Positions 23,052 to 33,767 of a DNA stretch of 64,000 nt are shown here, in pieces (positions within the stretch are counted from its first letter, which is position 1; the number at the start of each line of letters is the position of its first letter). Location of the stretch: positions 310,001-374,000 of the forward strand of contig BLZA01000017.1 in the NCBI GenBank assembly GCA_013423385.1. Direction: 5' to 3'. The notes under the pieces are model-generated. The model was not told the DNA's origin and searched no databases. It worked only from the letters and a program-made list of their open reading frames with translations. Made by a program: the position numbers and the translations under genes. The stretch comes from Naganishia liquefaciens. Taxonomy: Eukaryota; Basidiomycota; Tremellomycetes; Filobasidiales; Filobasidiaceae.

Positions 23052-24848
23052 CCCCACCAAAGCGGAGCGCGAGGGCTAATATGGCTTCAGCAGCCTAGTC
23101 GCATAGAGCTTCGCTACGAGCTGTGTATCGCTCGAGACCGGCGCGCGGTCTCCTTGTTAGGACTGGCGCGGTATGCGATTCTGCTGCTCTGCTGTTTAGA
23201 CGCGGACTTGCTGTGCACCCGACCAGTATGAGGTCCCGAGTGTTTTGGAGGGATAATGCAGAAGCCACTGAGCGACATCGGTTTCCAAATGTAGGCTATA
23301 GCAGCGGCTCGAGTCTGTCTGTTGAGCTGATCCGGTCAAGTTTGGCAACCGCCGTCAACATCACCACGAAGCCGCCGTCAATTCATCGAGCGCGGAGTGC
23401 AAACCCCGTGCACAGCTTTTCGAACGTTTCCTGTGCTCTGATCGCTATATGGACCTTCAGGTCCAAAAGCGAGGGCAAATCAGAAATTTTGAATGACCGT
23501 TTCAGACTCGGTCGCGCTGAGCCAGTGGCCCTATCGATCAGGGAGTAGAAGGACACACTGGAGACAGCGACATGTATCGGTCTCCGAAAAGAAGAGATCG
23601 AAGTGATCCGATTTGCTCCTGGCTAGAGACCCAGTGGAACTGCTCGTGGCTACGCGACTCCTTGGCTCTTGCAATTTCCATGAAGCGTATTCGCTGAGCG
23701 CTTCGTTCGCTTAATGATAGTCAGTGGAGCGTTCATGATAGAGGATGCGAGATTATCTGGAAGACCCAAAACTTTGACAAGCGTAAGTTTCACGGTCTGA
23801 AGAGTGGGGCCGTGGGCCGCAGAGCACAATTCATTGCCGATCTGTGTACTTGTAAAGCCTTTGGACTTTTGATTTCTCTTGGTGGACAGCTCAATCTTGG
23901 TCCGCGAGAAACCGGACGAGAAGGCTAGCCATAATGCATTTGCCATTGAACAGCTCTTCTCGAGGATGATTTCAAATTCTCTTCCAGCAGCAATCACTTA
24001 TTCTCAATACTGGACAACTCCATATTCGCTGTCCGGTAGAGACGATGCCCGCAGACCCGGTCGCTCACTTCTAGGTCATCCGCTAACCTCAAATATCGAA
24101 GCGTTGAAGAGCTCGTGAGCTAGCTCGTTGAAGCACCACCGAGCCCGATTCTAGCCTGACAGGAGAGCGTAGCAGCTAGCCGTAGCTAAGCGGAAACTCC
24201 GCTACACAGTGCAAAGGCTTGAATTCCCAATGGGGAAAGCTGCAGCTGCTGCATCTTTGCGAATCTGAGCAAACCTCTGTACTCCAGTGTCTGGCAACGT
24301 CCGCGGGTGAAATCCCGAAGTACAGCAGAATTGACGCTTGCACCTCTAAAGTACAGTGAGTCTGTAACTCGTGCGTATCTTCGAATTGAAATTCAGCCAA
24401 GGACTTGCTAATCGACGTGCGTGACCGTCCTGTTTTTCTGCATGCAATCAACCAGTCGAAGAACGCTTTCATTCTTGTTGTCAATAGCACTGATCCTTGA
24501 AGATCGTTGACACCGCATCTGCTGTCTCGTCTGTCGCGAGGCTCATCGACAGCGATCTCTAGCGGCTCCCTCAACTGTATCTCCGCGCGAATAATCACCT
24601 CCGGTCGATTAGGTCCAGAACGCGAACGTGCTTTTTGCCGTCGCGACGTCATTCAGTCTTTTGCAACGACGTCTTTACTCAATCGTCGCCGGTTCTTGCA
24701 AGTAGATAGCAAGACTCTACGGACGACATCGACGACATACTCGACCTTTATCCTGCAGTCCCGGTTGATCAGCAAACCCGTGGCGATCTTGGGACGCTCC
24801 GGCTAATTACCTTCGCCCTTTACGTGGCGTCTTCTTGCTGCATCTTGC
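23052..24848. other. Intergenic 1.8 kb with weak open frames
   Basis: No recognised gene. The best candidate is an ATG-started minus-strand frame at 24176-24652 (158 codons, basic start MTSRRQKARSRSG, several Cys near the end). It has no family resemblance and could be chance. A second minus-strand frame at 23650-23997 starts without ATG at its 5' end but contains MANALWLAFSSGF. I would not annotate either without transcript data. Confidence 0.35.
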
Positions 24849-27482
24849 ATGTTTTTACACAAAACATCTGCAGAAGGTGACGACTCTGCGTCGGTATCGT
24901 TCCTCAACACGTCTCCATCGGCCCCACAGAATGGCAGGAACTTAGCGGCATCGCCAGTCGGTTCGCCTACCTTGTCCGCATCACCTTACAAATCGACCTT
25001 CTCCTCCTTCTTCCGGTCATCACCCGCCTCGGAATCGGTACAGGAAGGGGAAGCGACACCTTCGTCCCCATCGCTGCCTTCTGTCAACACCTCTGCAGAA
25101 GCACTGGTCCACCTCGAGGGATGTCTAGATGGCATCAAGAGAGGCTCGATTGGAGGCGAGCAACACGCCTTGACCTCGCCAGTCACAGAGTCAACGCCCG
25201 TCGCTTCCCCATCAACAATCACAGATACTACGGGCCTTTCAATACAAGTCGAAAAGCCAGATATCGATGGACAAGCAAATGTTGAAAACGATTTGGCGAG
25301 GGCGTCCGGATGGATATTCACGGGATTAGTTTTGGAGATTGTCAGCCTTGCATCGGAAAGCTGTCGTGGTGCCGAAGGGACAGCAAGAGGGCCGGTTGTT
25401 GAAGATCGCGAGCATCAGGGAAATGACGCAAACGCCGGAGATACCGCGGTATCCGATGAAGACGTCACAACAATTGGACGAAGCAAAGGGAAACAAAAGG
25501 CGGAGGTGCCCGAAGACGCGGTCGAGCATGGACACCTTGGACACCGGAGACGTCGATTCAGCTTGAGCTTCAACTTCAAGGGGATTCTTAATCTTGACGA
25601 TATCGAAGAACGGCCCAATGAGGATCCCTCGACGTGCACGCATGACCATGACCATCAGACGGCAGATTGGGATACTTTGGTGAGTCCCTTCGGAAACGAA
25701 TGGGGAAATAGCTGACTGTGTCTGCAGTGCGAGTTACTCAAACACCTGGTGGAGCTGTATCATCAATCAGAATTTCAGTTGATTGAATCGGCATATCGCT
25801 ATCCTATTCCGTTGGATCTAGTCTACGCTCATAGTCCTCACCTTGACGGGCCTATACCAGTCATTACGCCAGAAGCCTTGGCCTCTGCTGCGACCTCTCC
25901 AACGAGTCCTCCTATTGACATGCCTACATGCCACGGAGACCCAGACTGTCCCGAATCGCACACGCATCTCTATAACGGGCGGAGAGCCATGACAATATTA
26001 TGTGGCAGATTGAAGACCCTAATCGAGCATCGCGAGGAGATTCGCGTCCACGGGCACAAGTCTGTTGCAGAACTGGACGCGCTCGAGATCGACCTGAAGG
26101 AGAGGGTAGTTTGGACCAAGGCGTGCTTGGCGTGTTGTCTTTATCTGGTGAGTTTGATGGCGAAGCTGCACTCTCAGGACTGACAATACTTGGCCGTTCA
26201 GCTTGCACGCTCGGAAACGCCCTCTCAGCTATATCTGCTGCAACTGCAAGAGCTCCTGCCCACGGGTATCAGCCATATCGACTATCTTGTCAACGACATC
26301 ATGTCAACGTTTGCACCGAGAGCACTTTCGAAAACGGACTCGAGACTCGCTACCCAAGCTGCCGGTTCAGCGGCAAATGGTCATGGCGCCAATCCAGACA
26401 GTCCGGTCAAGTCGCAACGACCGACTTCATCTGGTCATCGCCGTACATTATCAGCCAAACCATCCTCCATATTTTCATTCGCGTCATCCGTCTTTTCCGT
26501 TGGAGGCCGCTTTCATCGACCGGTCAAATCCGCAACTTCTTTGCCGCAGCTGTCATACGAGGCAGCTTCAACGAATCCAGTTGACCCCGAGGTGGGAAGT
26601 TCCCTATCAACGATCTCGATGCCAAACCCCGCGCCAATGATGCGGCGATCGACCGGATCGAGTGCTTCTGCCGCGAGTATTCTAGAAAAATACCACCAAT
26701 CCGACTCGTCGCGCGGCGCACGTCGTGACGGAAATATCGGAGAACTACGCTCGCCTTGGAGCCGATTTTCCTCGCTGCGGTCTTTCCGACAGAGTCCTTT
26801 GACGAGTAATGCGAGCCTACCTGGATTCAACGATACGTCACAGATCGTCGGTCGCAGTGATTCGGAGCCAAGTCTAGTCAGCGTCGGCTCGGGCCTGTCA
26901 CGACCACAAGAGATCCAGTCTGCTAAGATCAAGGCAGACAGTCCGCCTCGGTTGAGCGACTCGATTACATCAGAAGAGACCAATGAGTCTCAAGGCCTCG
27001 CAATCCCGGTCATCCGGACAATTGCATGCACGCCCTCGCCGCGCTCCGCGGGCTTGTTCCCTCGGACGCCACCCAACGAATCTGATGATCCTGCGCCAAG
27101 GATCCGGCGGAAATCACGAGCTTTCGAGAACAAGTTGGCGTTGGCACCGCTAGATCCTGCTTTGGCTGCTGCGGAAAAGGCGAGCGTTTTGAACCAGAGA
27201 AACCGTTGTGCCGTGTGTGGCAAGGAGGGCTTCAACTTTCCGGCTTGTCGAAAGTGAGTAGCAAGGCTGGGGATAAGAGACTAGAAGCTGATCTGCAGCA
27301 GATGCAACGAAACATTTTGTTCGCGCGAATGCCGCGTCGGCTATAACAAGGGCGGCGACGGGAAAAAGTGAGTGTCCTTGATGAGGACGATGAGCAAAGC
27401 TAACAGGACATTCAGGCACGTTTGTGGCATGACCAAAGGTGGTTCACAGTTTCTTGAGGTGCCCGTGCGAGGTCTTAAATGA
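24849..27482 (+). CDS. Large Ser-rich protein with C-terminal Cys-rich zinc-binding module
   Basis: Five exons (24849-25679, 25728-26147, 26202-27253, 27302-27367, 27416-27482) give 811 residues with every phase consistent. The first and third exons encode long Ser/Pro/Thr-rich disordered regions. The second encodes an ordered part: CELLKHLVELYHQSEFQLIE, a His/Cys-rich CHGDPDCPESHTH, and a helix-forming segment. The C-terminus has a compact module with spacing C-x2-C-x9-C-x2-C-x4-C-x3-C followed by HVC, reminiscent of small treble-clef fingers such as MYND or HIT but not a clean match to either. The zinc module is assembled from three exons. Biological role is not recognised. An upstream exon cannot be excluded. 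Confidence 0.7.
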
Positions 27483-27604
27483 GGACGGCAAGGCAGGTCG
27501 AATGCATAACAGGTTGTACGACTCTGCACCATTGTATACATGCGCATCGCAGGGTATCCTAGGCTACATGTCAACCGCGCATGCGGATCCTTTTACGGAC
27601 CAGA

Positions 27605-29197
27605 TTATACTCGACAGTTGTCCAGAGCGAGAATCAAAATATCCTCGGCTCCAACCTTCTGCAACTTGTCCATGATCTCGGCCATCTTTTTTCTCTCCAC
27701 CATGGCACTGACGGCCAACCATCCTTCGCCACTTTCGAGCTTACTGACCGTCGCACTACGCCTGCCGGGCGTGATCGAAGTCGCCTCGTGCAAGGAATTC
27801 TCGTGAATGTTGTAGTTGACGAGCACGTACTGCTTGGCGGCGAGGACACCAGCTATACGCGACTTGATCATCGGGATCAGGGGCTCGAGGGCGGGAGTGA
27901 GAGACGCATGGGGGTTGGAGGGCGTGATGAGGACGGCTTCCGAGGTCATCAGGGTTGCGATGGCGTGTAACCCGGCGGCACGCATGGTATCACCAGACTC
28001 GACAAGATCGACTTTAGAAAATCTTAGCAATCGCTGTCGGAACGGGGGAATAAGAACGCGAAGCAACTTACCGATTCCATCGGCCATGCCGAGAGCGCAT
28101 GCCGCCTCGACACTGCCTCCGACATACTCGACGCTCGTCTTCTTGCCACCGCCGACGCGCTGGTCAACATCGTTAAAGTACTTGCCGGCGAGCACTTCAA
28201 AGCTCGTGGCGACACGCGTACCGGCGAGGGCGTCGACGGTCTGAATGTGTCCGCTGACGGGAACCTGTACTTGCAGGGAGCACTTGCCGAAGCCGAGCGG
28301 CAGGATCTCCTTGATTTGCGGGGCATGGGTGGATTCGGCGATGACGTCTTGGCCTGAAGGTGATATGCAATTCTAAGTGAATGATAGAGGGGAAAGGACG
28401 CCGGGATTGCGTACCGGTGATACCGAGCGAGACGGAACCGAGAGCGACGAATCGCGGGATATCGGCGGCGGGCAGGAATACGCTGCGCAGGATGAGTACG
28501 GGGGCGAGCAGCCGTGACGCAAATTCAGGCAGACGTACAGCGCTATCGGGTGGTTTTGCACAAGGGCAACGTCCAATCGGTGTTGACGATTGAACTTGAT
28601 ATCGGCGCCGGCGAGCAATTCGATGCACTTTTCGTGGAGTCGGCCTGGGGAGTGGGGTCGTAAGCACTCGCTCCAAGGTGGATGAGGGAAAAAGATCTGA
28701 TGGGGGGTTTCTTTGCGCGCCAGGTCTCTGGAGGTATATTGCTCCGAGCAAAGTAGGCTTGTCCTTACGTGCGGGGCACAGGGAAACTCTGGCTTCTGGC
28801 GTACCGTGCTCACACATCCGGACGGACGCACTCGAAGAGACGTCTGATTACGGCGTAAGAGTGCGCTCGACCGTCCGGCGCTGATTTCGGCTCTGTCCCT
28901 GCCCGCGACTCCTGAGCTGATTCTCTGCCGTCAACCACGACCTCGGAATCTCCATGCCCTCCCTCTCTTGTCCTCGCTTAGCTCAATCTACTGCCCGCCG
29001 CCATCGCTCTGTTCCCACGACCACGCTCCGAGTACTCACCTTTCTTCGGCACGGCAAACAACAACCGATCCTTCAAGCTATTCACCAACAAGCTGATCGG
29101 ACTCTCGCTCGCAAACCTGCTCCTCGGCGGATTCGCACTCGGGGTCGACGATACGGAATTGACGCTTCCCGACATGGTTGGTGTTCCGGTTTCCATG
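27605..29197 (-). CDS. HIS1: ATP phosphoribosyltransferase (histidine step 1)
   Basis: Five exons (29040-29197, 28539-28644, 28415-28482, 28073-28353, 27605-28011) give 339 residues. The enzyme joins ATP and PRPP in the first committed and feedback-inhibited step of histidine synthesis. Conserved blocks are LKDRLLFAVPKKGRLHEKC, ADIPRFVALGSVSLGITGQD, TSVEYVGGSVEAACALG and DLVESGDTMRAAGL, followed by the C-terminal regulatory domain with ESGEGWLAVSAMVE and a final NCRV. A 38-residue Ser-rich leader precedes the enzyme start. The first intron is 395 nt, far longer than others here. It is divergent from SAP18 across about 0.5 kb. Confidence 0.97.
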
Positions 29198-29695
29198 TGA
29201 GTGGACAAATGGGCGGGAGCTGGTATGTGGATATGGCAGACGGGATGAGGAATGAACCGTCAAGACGACGGTGGTCGTCAAGAAACGTTTGCGACGACGG
29301 CTCGGTCTCGCTTGGGCTCGATCGCTCTGGCTGCGTTAATGACTGGACGGGCGCAACGAGGAAAAGGCGCAGTGAGGGGTCTCCTGCTCCGATGAGGACG
29401 GAATGGCAGATGGGGTTGGTGCAGATGGTATGGGCGATAGAGGACGACTGGATGCGCGCGGGGAATGACTTGGATGAGCTGGAGGAGAATCCTGGCGTGC
29501 AGGGAACGGGGACAAGTAGACTGGAAAGAAGTGAAGACGAGCCCCGCTGTGAGCGCCCAACTCTGGGTGATATCCAACGGGCGGTCGCGTTTCAATATGT
29601 TGCCATCGTTGCTTGCTTGCCTGGGATGATTCATCTGGCATTTGGCATTGTACACACAGACTCTCCAATACCATACTGATCAAGATTCCCCCGCA
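29198..29695. promoter_or_regulatory. Shared divergent promoter of HIS1 and SAP18
   Basis: 498 bp between two outward-facing start codons. A 241-codon plus-strand frame crosses it, but it has no recognisable product and lies over the HIS1 start, so I take it as chance. I cannot point to a Gcn4-type site with confidence. Confidence 0.5.
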
Positions 29696-30541
29696 ATGTC
29701 CGCCTCGCCATCCCCAGAACCCCGTCCAAAGAGGGTTCGTTTATCTTTGACGTACTTTTTTTTTTTGATCAGAACCGCACCTGATCATACCTTTGTACAG
29801 GTGACCCCTTTCCTTGTTCGAGTATTCGTCAAGAGCGGGCCGTATCATCCCATCGAGCACTTTCAAGAAGCACATACGTTACCGCTATCGGATGAGTATG
29901 GCGTCTATGTGTGGTACGCCTTTATTTTTGTTACCATTTTCGAATACCGCACGCCTGACATTTCTTTCCATCAGGCCATCATCCACGCTCTCCACCATTC
30001 TCGCATCGCTCTTTCATGCCCTTCCCGCACCGCTTCAGTCGCCAACGAACAAGTATTCTTTCCGGAGTGTTTACTTTGATGCACGGGCGGGTAACAATGC
30101 CGGCGGCGATGATCGGGCGAGAGGAGGCGATAGGTTGTGGAGGAGTCGCGAATTGGGGAGGATCGACGGACGGGATTTCGTGAGGGAACTGGGCGTGATT
30201 GAAAGGTGAGCTTTCCCCTACATTTCCCCTTCCTCCTCATTGTATCGCTTCCTCTAACTCTGTAATGCAGTTCGAAAACTCTTGAAGAAAACCGCTTTCA
30301 AGCAGGCGACTACCTCTGCCTCTCTATCACCTCCCCCAATCACACAACAGCACACGACCAACCCACATCGAACGCACCCCACAATACCGGCCTCGGTATG
30401 CGCATCAATCCCCGTGCGGCCCCAGGTGGCGGATTCGGTGCCGCAGGACCGCGGGACGGGGAGAAGTGGAGTGATGCGCGCGCGCGACGAGGGGTCGATC
30501 CGGCGGCGGGAAGTGGGGGGCGCGGGGGATTTGGCGGTGGC

Positions 30542-30573
<32 letters not shown>

Positions 30574-30760
30574 GTTCGGGATCCGTGGCAGGGGGGCGAA
30601 TGCGCGGGATGAAGGGTGGGGAAATGCTGCGGGTAGGAGAAACGGCAGCGGGGATGATGGATGGGGACGCAGACGGAGTGCGAGTCCGAAGCGGGATGGC
30701 CCGGATGATGGGTGGGGTGCGGCTCCCGCTCGTGGAGAGGACAAGACGGATGGCTGGTAA
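29696..30760 (+). CDS. SAP18: SAP18-family protein with glycine-rich tail
   Basis: Four exons (29696-29734, 29801-29913, 29975-30205, 30271-30760) give 290 residues. SAP18 has a ubiquitin-like fold and works with the Sin3 deacetylase and the exon-junction ASAP complex. The family blocks are present: TPFLVRVFVKSGPYHPIEHF, an EYGVYVWPSSTLSTIL helix, NKYSFRSVYFDAR, and KTLEENRFQAGDYLCLSI. After this ordinary domain of about 150 residues comes an extra tail of about 120 residues rich in Gly, Arg and Asp with RGG-like runs and GDDGWG repeats, ending KTDGW. Such tails bind RNA in other proteins; here that is inference. The tail contains the GGCGGT microsatellite. Confidence 0.88.
30533..30568 (+). 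repeat. Hexanucleotide microsatellite (GGCGGT)x6
   Basis: Six perfect GGCGGT units in frame, encoding a pure Gly-Gly run inside the SAP18 tail. Such runs change length by slippage, so the glycine tract is likely polymorphic between strains. Confidence 0.95.
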
Positions 30761-30889
30761 AGTATGGGAATATCGACGACCAGAGCGAGCATGTCTGCGG
30801 TTGTACATAACCACGACAGTTAACATGCGCATCAACGAAAATCAAAACTTGTGCGAAAATACAACGAGACCCTTGTCTGATAAAACCCG

Positions 30890-32362
30890 CTACTGCAGTG
30901 CTTCAACAGCAACGCCGGCCTGCCATCGGCCGAACCGCCGAACCAGCTCGAGCATGCCTGGCAGAGGCACAATCAAGGCGGCCGAGACGGGCACAAGCAC
31001 AACAATGACAATCGAGGAAAGCAGCGTGACGAGCGCTTTGGTGAACACGAGATAGTAGAGGCATTGATAAGAGATGTGATCTGCAGCAATGTCAGTATTT
31101 GAAAACGGAAACGCGAGCTATCGGCTTGCCTGAAAACTATGAGTAGAAGGTTAGCAAGCCTTCTCCAGCATCAACTCGGCGGACATACCATGCTCCAACA
31201 ATTCTTGAAAAAATTCCGCTCATGAACCACTCCCGCCAACTCGGCTCCTTCACCTTCACCATGCATCTCGACAACAGGTCGCACCTGTCCATCCACACCG
31301 GGAACAAGTTTGATGCGACGAAAGATGGGAAAGTAGACGGGCCGCGGGATCGAGGAGCGCAAGGGCGAGTGGAAGTAGAGTTGCATTTTGAGCTTGGGAC
31401 GGACCGTCAGCGGAAGGTCTGGCATTCTGGGGATCCTAGACATACCTCGAGACGACAGGCGGACCGAGCGAGAATGAGCGTGAGAAACCAGATGAGGGCT
31501 CCAAGCGGGAGCGTAATCAGGAGGACGGTACCCGTTAGTGTTCCCGCCACCAGAAGCGGCCATAACAGGACGGCCTGCTGGATGATTAGCGATGATCCCG
31601 CTGTGAGCGTGATGCCGGTCTACTCACAAATGGAAAATTCAAAAAGACCAGGTGAAACAATGCCGCCCAGTGCGCACCGCTCCATAGCGGTCTCAGATAC
31701 CGTACGATGGGATGCCGCTTCTTTTTCGGTCGGGTCACCACGATGGCCTCGCCGTCCGGTGTATCGATCACTCTCAAAGTCGGTGTATTCATCTGCGATG
31801 GCGCACGCAGCATGTTTCGCCATGATGACGGACGGACGCGGCGTTCCTTGCTGGGCGTGTGGATAGAGGATGACGACGAGGCTATAATGCCGTGGTGACT
31901 GTCGGTCTCGATGTAGAGCGGCGGATGCGCTGTGGTTTGGGTTGAAGTAATGGAGATGGAGCGTGCGCTTCTGGTGCCGTTCAGGTTTGGCGAGCGAGAT
32001 CCAGATGTATTGATACCGAGGGCGTTGACGACGAGACCATTGTTGCCGTTCGAGCCGAGCAACGGCGTACGTTCGTCAACGTGCAGCTTTCGCGCCGGTC
32101 CCGTATCAGACTGCAGACGATGAATTCCCGGCATACCATTATCCTGTCCATTACGCCCAACCGAACCATGTCTGCTCGAATGATACGCCGCCGCTTGTCC
32201 CGCAAACGGATCCGCTTCAAAACGCATCGCCACATCGGACGAAGCCCGACTTGTCCGTCCGCCCATCGCGCCCGACGTCGTCGCCGCTCTCTGTCGCCGC
32301 GCCGCATGATACTTTTGCGGTGACTCTACGAGACCCAACAGCTGAGGATTCTCGGATCCCAT
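30890..32362 (-). CDS. Sensor-like four-span membrane protein
   Basis: Five exons (31628-32362, 31446-31577, 31189-31392, 31130-31136, 30890-31080) give 422 residues. A long Ser/Arg-rich N-terminal region contains an acidic dileucine-type sorting signal, DERTPLLG, common in proteins sent to the vacuole. Four hydrophobic segments follow: LFHLVFLNFPFV, two in the 31446-31577 exon, and TLLSSIVIVVLVPVSAALIV near the end, closing with LELVRRFGRWQAGVAVEALQ. The layout resembles the fungal putative-sensor membrane family. The fourth exon is only 7 nt (TTTTCAG), and the intron after it has a GC donor (GCAAGC). I use ATG 32362; an open frame with a PPPY motif continues upstream, so an additional 5' exon is likely. 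Confidence 0.75.
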
Positions 32363-33263
32363 GACGAGTGTCCTGTTCTCGGAATGGATGGGTCGATATA
32401 GTGCGTAAGGCGGTGGGAGTTCCTGATTTCTTTCCGTTGTAAATCGATCACGCAAAGCACCAATCCGTCCGCCGAAAAGTGTAGACGACCGCTTGTGGTG
32501 GATGTCCCGTCTGGCAACTACAAGTCTGCACGGACCGAGGCAGTAAGTCGTCTATCCCAGTCAAGTGATTTGCTCTATACGGGGGTTGGCTCCGTGCGCG
32601 TGCCGGAATCAAAGCTTTCGGCGTTCCTTTGACTGAGACGAGGCGAGGCGGGTGAGATATGCAGAGTCCGAGCGTGAGATGAGCCTGCAAACATGCGCCG
32701 GAGAAGAGCAAAAGCGGGGGAGAGGTCAGGAGAGGTCCGGTCGCACGTGAAGATGTCATCACGATGCGCGCCCTTTGGTCGGGCGCACCCGACAAAGCCC
32801 GAACATGCCATGGCCCAGACCGTGCTGAACGGCGTTTCACCACCAAAGACACAAAGACAGCCGCGAGAAGTCTTTGAGATTCTGATTACTATTGCACAAC
32901 CATGAAGACTGATTACGATACAAGTAGAGTCGGAAATGAACATATGCAAAATTGTTGGCTACCCTTCAGCGGGTAGAGCTGCAACGCGCCATACGAATGG
33001 CAGACGAAATGGCGAAAGACGGGCCCACGTCTTCCTTGTCCGTGCTCTTGTCCATCTATGATGATAACTGCCGACTGATGTCCGGCAGAGAGGAAGCGAT
33101 GCGGAAGCGTTGGGTGGCGTGAGCGAGATACAACGAATGATGGCGAAAAGGCAAAAGGAACGTCCGTCATTGATTCATATGTGATGACGAGGCCGAAACC
33201 GCTGAGAAATGGTGATTCGTTGACGGTGACCCCGTGACGACGTTGATGAAGGCAATCGTGCGT
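32363..33263. other. Intergenic, possible 5' exon of the sensor-like gene
   Basis: About 900 bp. The minus-strand frame remains open from 32362 up to 32455 and reads ELPPPYALYRPIHSENRT, which looks protein-like, but no ATG or clear acceptor is fixed. The rest contains only unsupported frames. Confidence 0.4.
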
Positions 33264-33767
33264 TTAGGTTGACGCAACTTTTCGAGCTGTTGTCTTCTCC
33301 GCTTCAAGTTTCGCCTTATTGGCTGCGTGGGCAGCATCCCGACATGCCTGGAGGTGAACACTGAAATCGGCGACAAGGTGTCAGTCTCGTGTTGGACCTT
33401 TGACCGATCTGGAGAAGAGAACTTACCATGTATGGTGCTCCGGCAATCGATGGTTCCCGCAAAACGACTTGCCGCAGAACGAACAATCGCCAACAATTCG
33501 GACCGCCGGATGCGGGCACTTCATCGTCACCTCGCTCGCCTCTGTCGCTGGAAGATCCTTGGTGATCAATGTTCCACCCGGCGACCGTGGTGCGGATTCA
33601 TCGAGGGATGCGGGGTTGAGCGTGGGTGAGGTAATGGTATGCTTCGCCGCCGGAAGAGATGGCGAGGAAATGACGATTTGAGCTTGGCACTTCTTCTTTG
33701 CGGGCCTGTTGACGACGCAGATGAGACATGGGTTGACGGATAATGAAGACGAGGATACAACTGACAT
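33264..33767 (-). CDS. Small AN1-type zinc-finger protein
   Basis: The best model has three exons: AT at 33766-33767, 33427-33705 and 33264-33360, giving 125 residues beginning MPAKKKCQAQ. The AN1 finger reads KCPHPAVRIVGDCSFCGKSF, then CGNHRLPEHHTC and LQACRDAAHAANKAKLEAEK, with the Cys/His ligands expected for AN1. Family members are short proteins acting in stress and ubiquitin-linked pathways. The 60-nt intron splits the start codon. It is a multiple of three with no stop, so the unspliced form would also read through with 20 extra residues from the same ATG. I prefer the spliced start, because ascomycete relatives begin with a similar MPPKKxxC. A Ser/Pro-rich insert of about 45 residues precedes the finger. 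Confidence 0.85.

Noticed and set aside
24176-24652. 158-codon minus-strand gene
   Set aside because: It has an ATG, but no domain, no splice structure and a composition not distinguishable from chance; left in the intergenic note.
28954-29679. 241-codon plus-strand frame over the HIS1 start and promoter
   Set aside because: It covers the conserved HIS1 first exon on the other strand and has no recognisable product.
30282-31055. 257-codon plus-strand frame overlapping the SAP18 end
   Set aside because: Wrong frame of the SAP18 last exon; it includes long Val-Ala runs from the GGCGGT repeat and crosses the SAP18 stop.
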